NCBI GenBank assembly: GCA_963693285.1
Contig: OY848926.1
Coordinates: 5,001-69,000, forward strand
Length of the DNA stretch: 64,000 bases
Reading direction: 5' to 3'
Origin: Xestospongia muta
Taxonomy: Eukaryota; Porifera; Demospongiae; Haplosclerida; Petrosiidae
Shown: piece after piece, positions 62,301 through 64,000 of the stretch
Layout: each line of letters begins with the position of its first letter
Position numbering within the stretch: position 1 is the first letter of the stretch
Notes under the pieces: generated by a model
Seen by the model: the letters and a program-made list of their open reading frames with translations, nothing else
Databases searched by the model: none
What the model was told of the DNA's origin: nothing
Made by a program: the position numbers and the translations under genes

Positions 62301-62548
62301 GGGTTTACATCACAAAAAATTTGAAACGATTTCATTCGTTAAAGTTTGTAAAAAAAACAAAATGAGTTCATTAATTTATACGTACATTTACTAGTAGAAC
62401 AAAGGGCATTATATACACATTTTTAAAAGGATAATGCAACATTTTAGAGCAGTAATACTCATGTCATTTAACAAGTAACTATATAGCTATCATCACAAAA
62501 ACTTTTAAGCGATTTCAGTAAAAAAAAACAAAACGAAATTCATTAGCC
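62301..62548 (+). repeat. Orphan array-A monomers outside the array
   Basis: About 1.3 monomers in forward orientation ('tttagagcagtaatactc', 'actatatagctatcatcac', 'actagtagaacaaagggc'), ending at 'gaaattcattag'. They lie 5.6 kb beyond the array edge. Confidence 0.85.
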
Positions 62549-63240
62549 ATTGCTTAGACATACTGCAATAAAAGAGAATTGTAATTATGATGTGACAAAA
62601 CTGAAAAGTTGAGGTTTTTTGTAAATATGTTACTGTTTATTGATCAAGGTTTAGGGCTTTAGATTTCAACTGAGTTTGGAATTTAACTAAACCTTTTTTG
62701 TGCAAAATACATTAGTTTTTATTGATTAGTACAGTATTTTAGGAAGAGAATGGCAATGGGAAATACACTATAAGCTTGCCCATTAGTTAGAAACATCAAC
62801 AAATGTAAGCCTAACTGCTAGCACAACATCCACTCATCAAACTCCATCTCCCACACCCACTAAATATTTTAGGTGTGGCTTGTCCACACCTCATATTTTA
62901 AATTTATAACCAGACTACAAACACCACACCTACTTATCAGGCTTCAGTAGACACACCTACTAACATTGGGTTCGGTTTATTTTGACCACACCTCATATTT
63001 TAATTAATGGACTAGCTTAACCCAAAATAGCCGTGAGATGTATGGGGGTGGAAATAAATAACATTTTAAATTAATTAGTTGCTTGTGACTTCTTCAGCCT
63101 TTTCCAGGATCATATACTGCACCTTTGTCCCTTGCTCTAGAGGATATAATTGTATATTACTTTAATTACAAATACACCCAATTTACAACTGTCGAATGTA
63201 CCACTCTCAAATGATATACTACCAACAACTACAATTTATG
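62549..63240. other. AT-rich intergenic stretch with a short repeated box
   Basis: 'ccacacctcatatttta' occurs at 62884 and 62986. A hairpin aggtgtgg-cttgt-ccacacct lies at 62871-62891. No exon is supported here. Confidence 0.55.
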
Positions 63241-63268
63241 ACCTTGTATAAAGTACTAATGAACTTAC

Positions 63269-63324
63269 ACCATCAATGTAGAGATAGATGAATGTGTCTT
63301 GAGGCAGCAACCTCCAACCTAAAT
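63269..63324 (-). pseudogene. Exon-like segment, unit 1 of a ~437-bp duplication
   Basis: On the minus strand the segment runs from a 'ttctacag' acceptor to a gtaagt donor. One frame gives FRLEVAASRH, shared with the copy ending at 63764. Between the copies the codon differences within RLEVAASRH are all synonymous (TTG/TTA, GCT/GCG, GCC/GCT). Another frame (LGWRLLPQDTFIYLYIDG) is also open, so the true frame is uncertain. Confidence 0.4.
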
Positions 63325-63524
63325 CTGTAGAAAAAAAGTTGAGAAAAAAAATATAGGAAATAGTATATAACAAAAATCATAAAATATAGCATGCATTATT
63401 GTTACCTATGAACTTATGACAAAACTAGATCCTGGACTCCAATGATGCTATAAAAAGAAACAAAAATAAGAAATAATAATGTGTTATAAACTCATAAGTT
63501 AATATAATATACATTACTTACTTG

Positions 63525-63764
63525 TACCCTCAGAAGGAGAGATGTTGTACCCTCAGAAGGAGAGATTTTGCAACCTCAGAAGGAGAGATGTTGCAACCTC
63601 AGAAGGAGAGATGTTGCACCCTCAGAAGGTGATGTTGCAACCTCAGAAGGAGATGTTGCAACCTCAGAAGAAGAGATGTTGTACCCTCAGAAGGAGAGAG
63701 ATGTTGAACTCTCAGAAGGAGAGATGAATAAGTGTCTTGAAGCCGCAACCTCTAACCTAAAGAT
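63525..63764 (-). repeat. 21/23-bp minisatellite within an exon-like segment
   Basis: Units of 'ccctcagaaggagagatgtt' plus 'gta' (23 bp), with 21- and 25-bp variants. Read on the minus strand from a 'ttacag' acceptor at 63764 it gives IFRLEVAASRHLFIS, then SPSE, then stops. Individual 21-bp units keep a frame (SPSEVAT), but 23-bp units shift it, so a continuous protein is doubtful. Confidence 0.7.
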
Positions 63765-63867
63765 CTGTAAAAAAAATGAGAAAGAAGAAAAAAATATGAA
63801 ATAGTATATAAAAAAATTATAAAATATAGCATACATTATTTTTACCTCTGAACTTACGACAACAACT

Positions 63868-64000
63868 GTTGTACCCTCAGAAGGAGAGATGTTGTACCCT
63901 CAGAAGGAGAGATGTTGCAGCCTCGGAAGAAGAGATGTTGGACCCTCAGAAGGAGAGATGTTGTACCCTCAGAAGGAGAGATGTTGTACCCTCAGAAGGA
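63868..64000. repeat. 23-bp minisatellite continuing past the window end
   Basis: The same ctcagaaggagagatgttgt unit as at 63525-63730, about six copies, truncated by the end of the window. The intervening 63768-63867 repeats the intron-like sequence at 63331-63420. Confidence 0.85.

Overview
The window looks like a repeat-dominated block of a eukaryotic nuclear genome, most likely an invertebrate animal. The coding remnants are split by short GT-AG introns (about 34-95 bp). They include a mitochondrial complex I subunit-like zinc domain (NDUFS6 type) and a receptor tyrosine kinase-like fragment, which points to a metazoan or close relative. Very compact introns would fit a sponge, but that is only an inference. 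I see no rRNA, tRNA, bacterial gene or complete intact gene. Almost every long open frame in the window lies inside a tandem repeat.

Layout. 1-1170: ~120-bp tandem repeat carrying TTTAGGG telomere-like motifs. 1640-4925: ~351-bp satellite, then GC-richer subrepeats to 5320. 5320-5700: a spacer ('S') that recurs at other array borders. 5713-9322: 18 full periods of a 182-bp satellite (array B). 9440-10950: duplicated block L with an NDUFS6-like pseudogene and receptor tyrosine kinase remnants. 12136-12662: minus-strand coiled-coil pseudogene exons. 12720-20330: three rounds of a ~2.5-kb compound unit (226-247-bp satellite plus spacer S). 20430-21080: inverted copy of a dispersed element with a Lys/Glu-rich coding remnant.

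21480-56665: a ~35-kb array (A) of ~184-bp monomers, homologous to array B but in the opposite orientation. It is punctuated by 21 palindromic fold-back modules. Their spacing is quantised: a constant remainder plus 2 to 12 whole monomers. This is the most distinctive structure in the window. After it come an inverted monomer junction and another spacer S (56665-56885), two minus-strand exons of an extracellular protein (57094-57415), and a series of different minisatellites (58100-60330). Block R (60943-61890) is a direct copy of block L. The window ends with orphan array-A monomers (62305-62548) and duplicated exon-like segments with a 21/23-bp minisatellite.

The genes do not form a pathway. 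The region reads as a satellite domain, possibly pericentromeric or subtelomeric, that has grown by tandem duplication, inversion and local homogenisation and has trapped and broken gene fragments.
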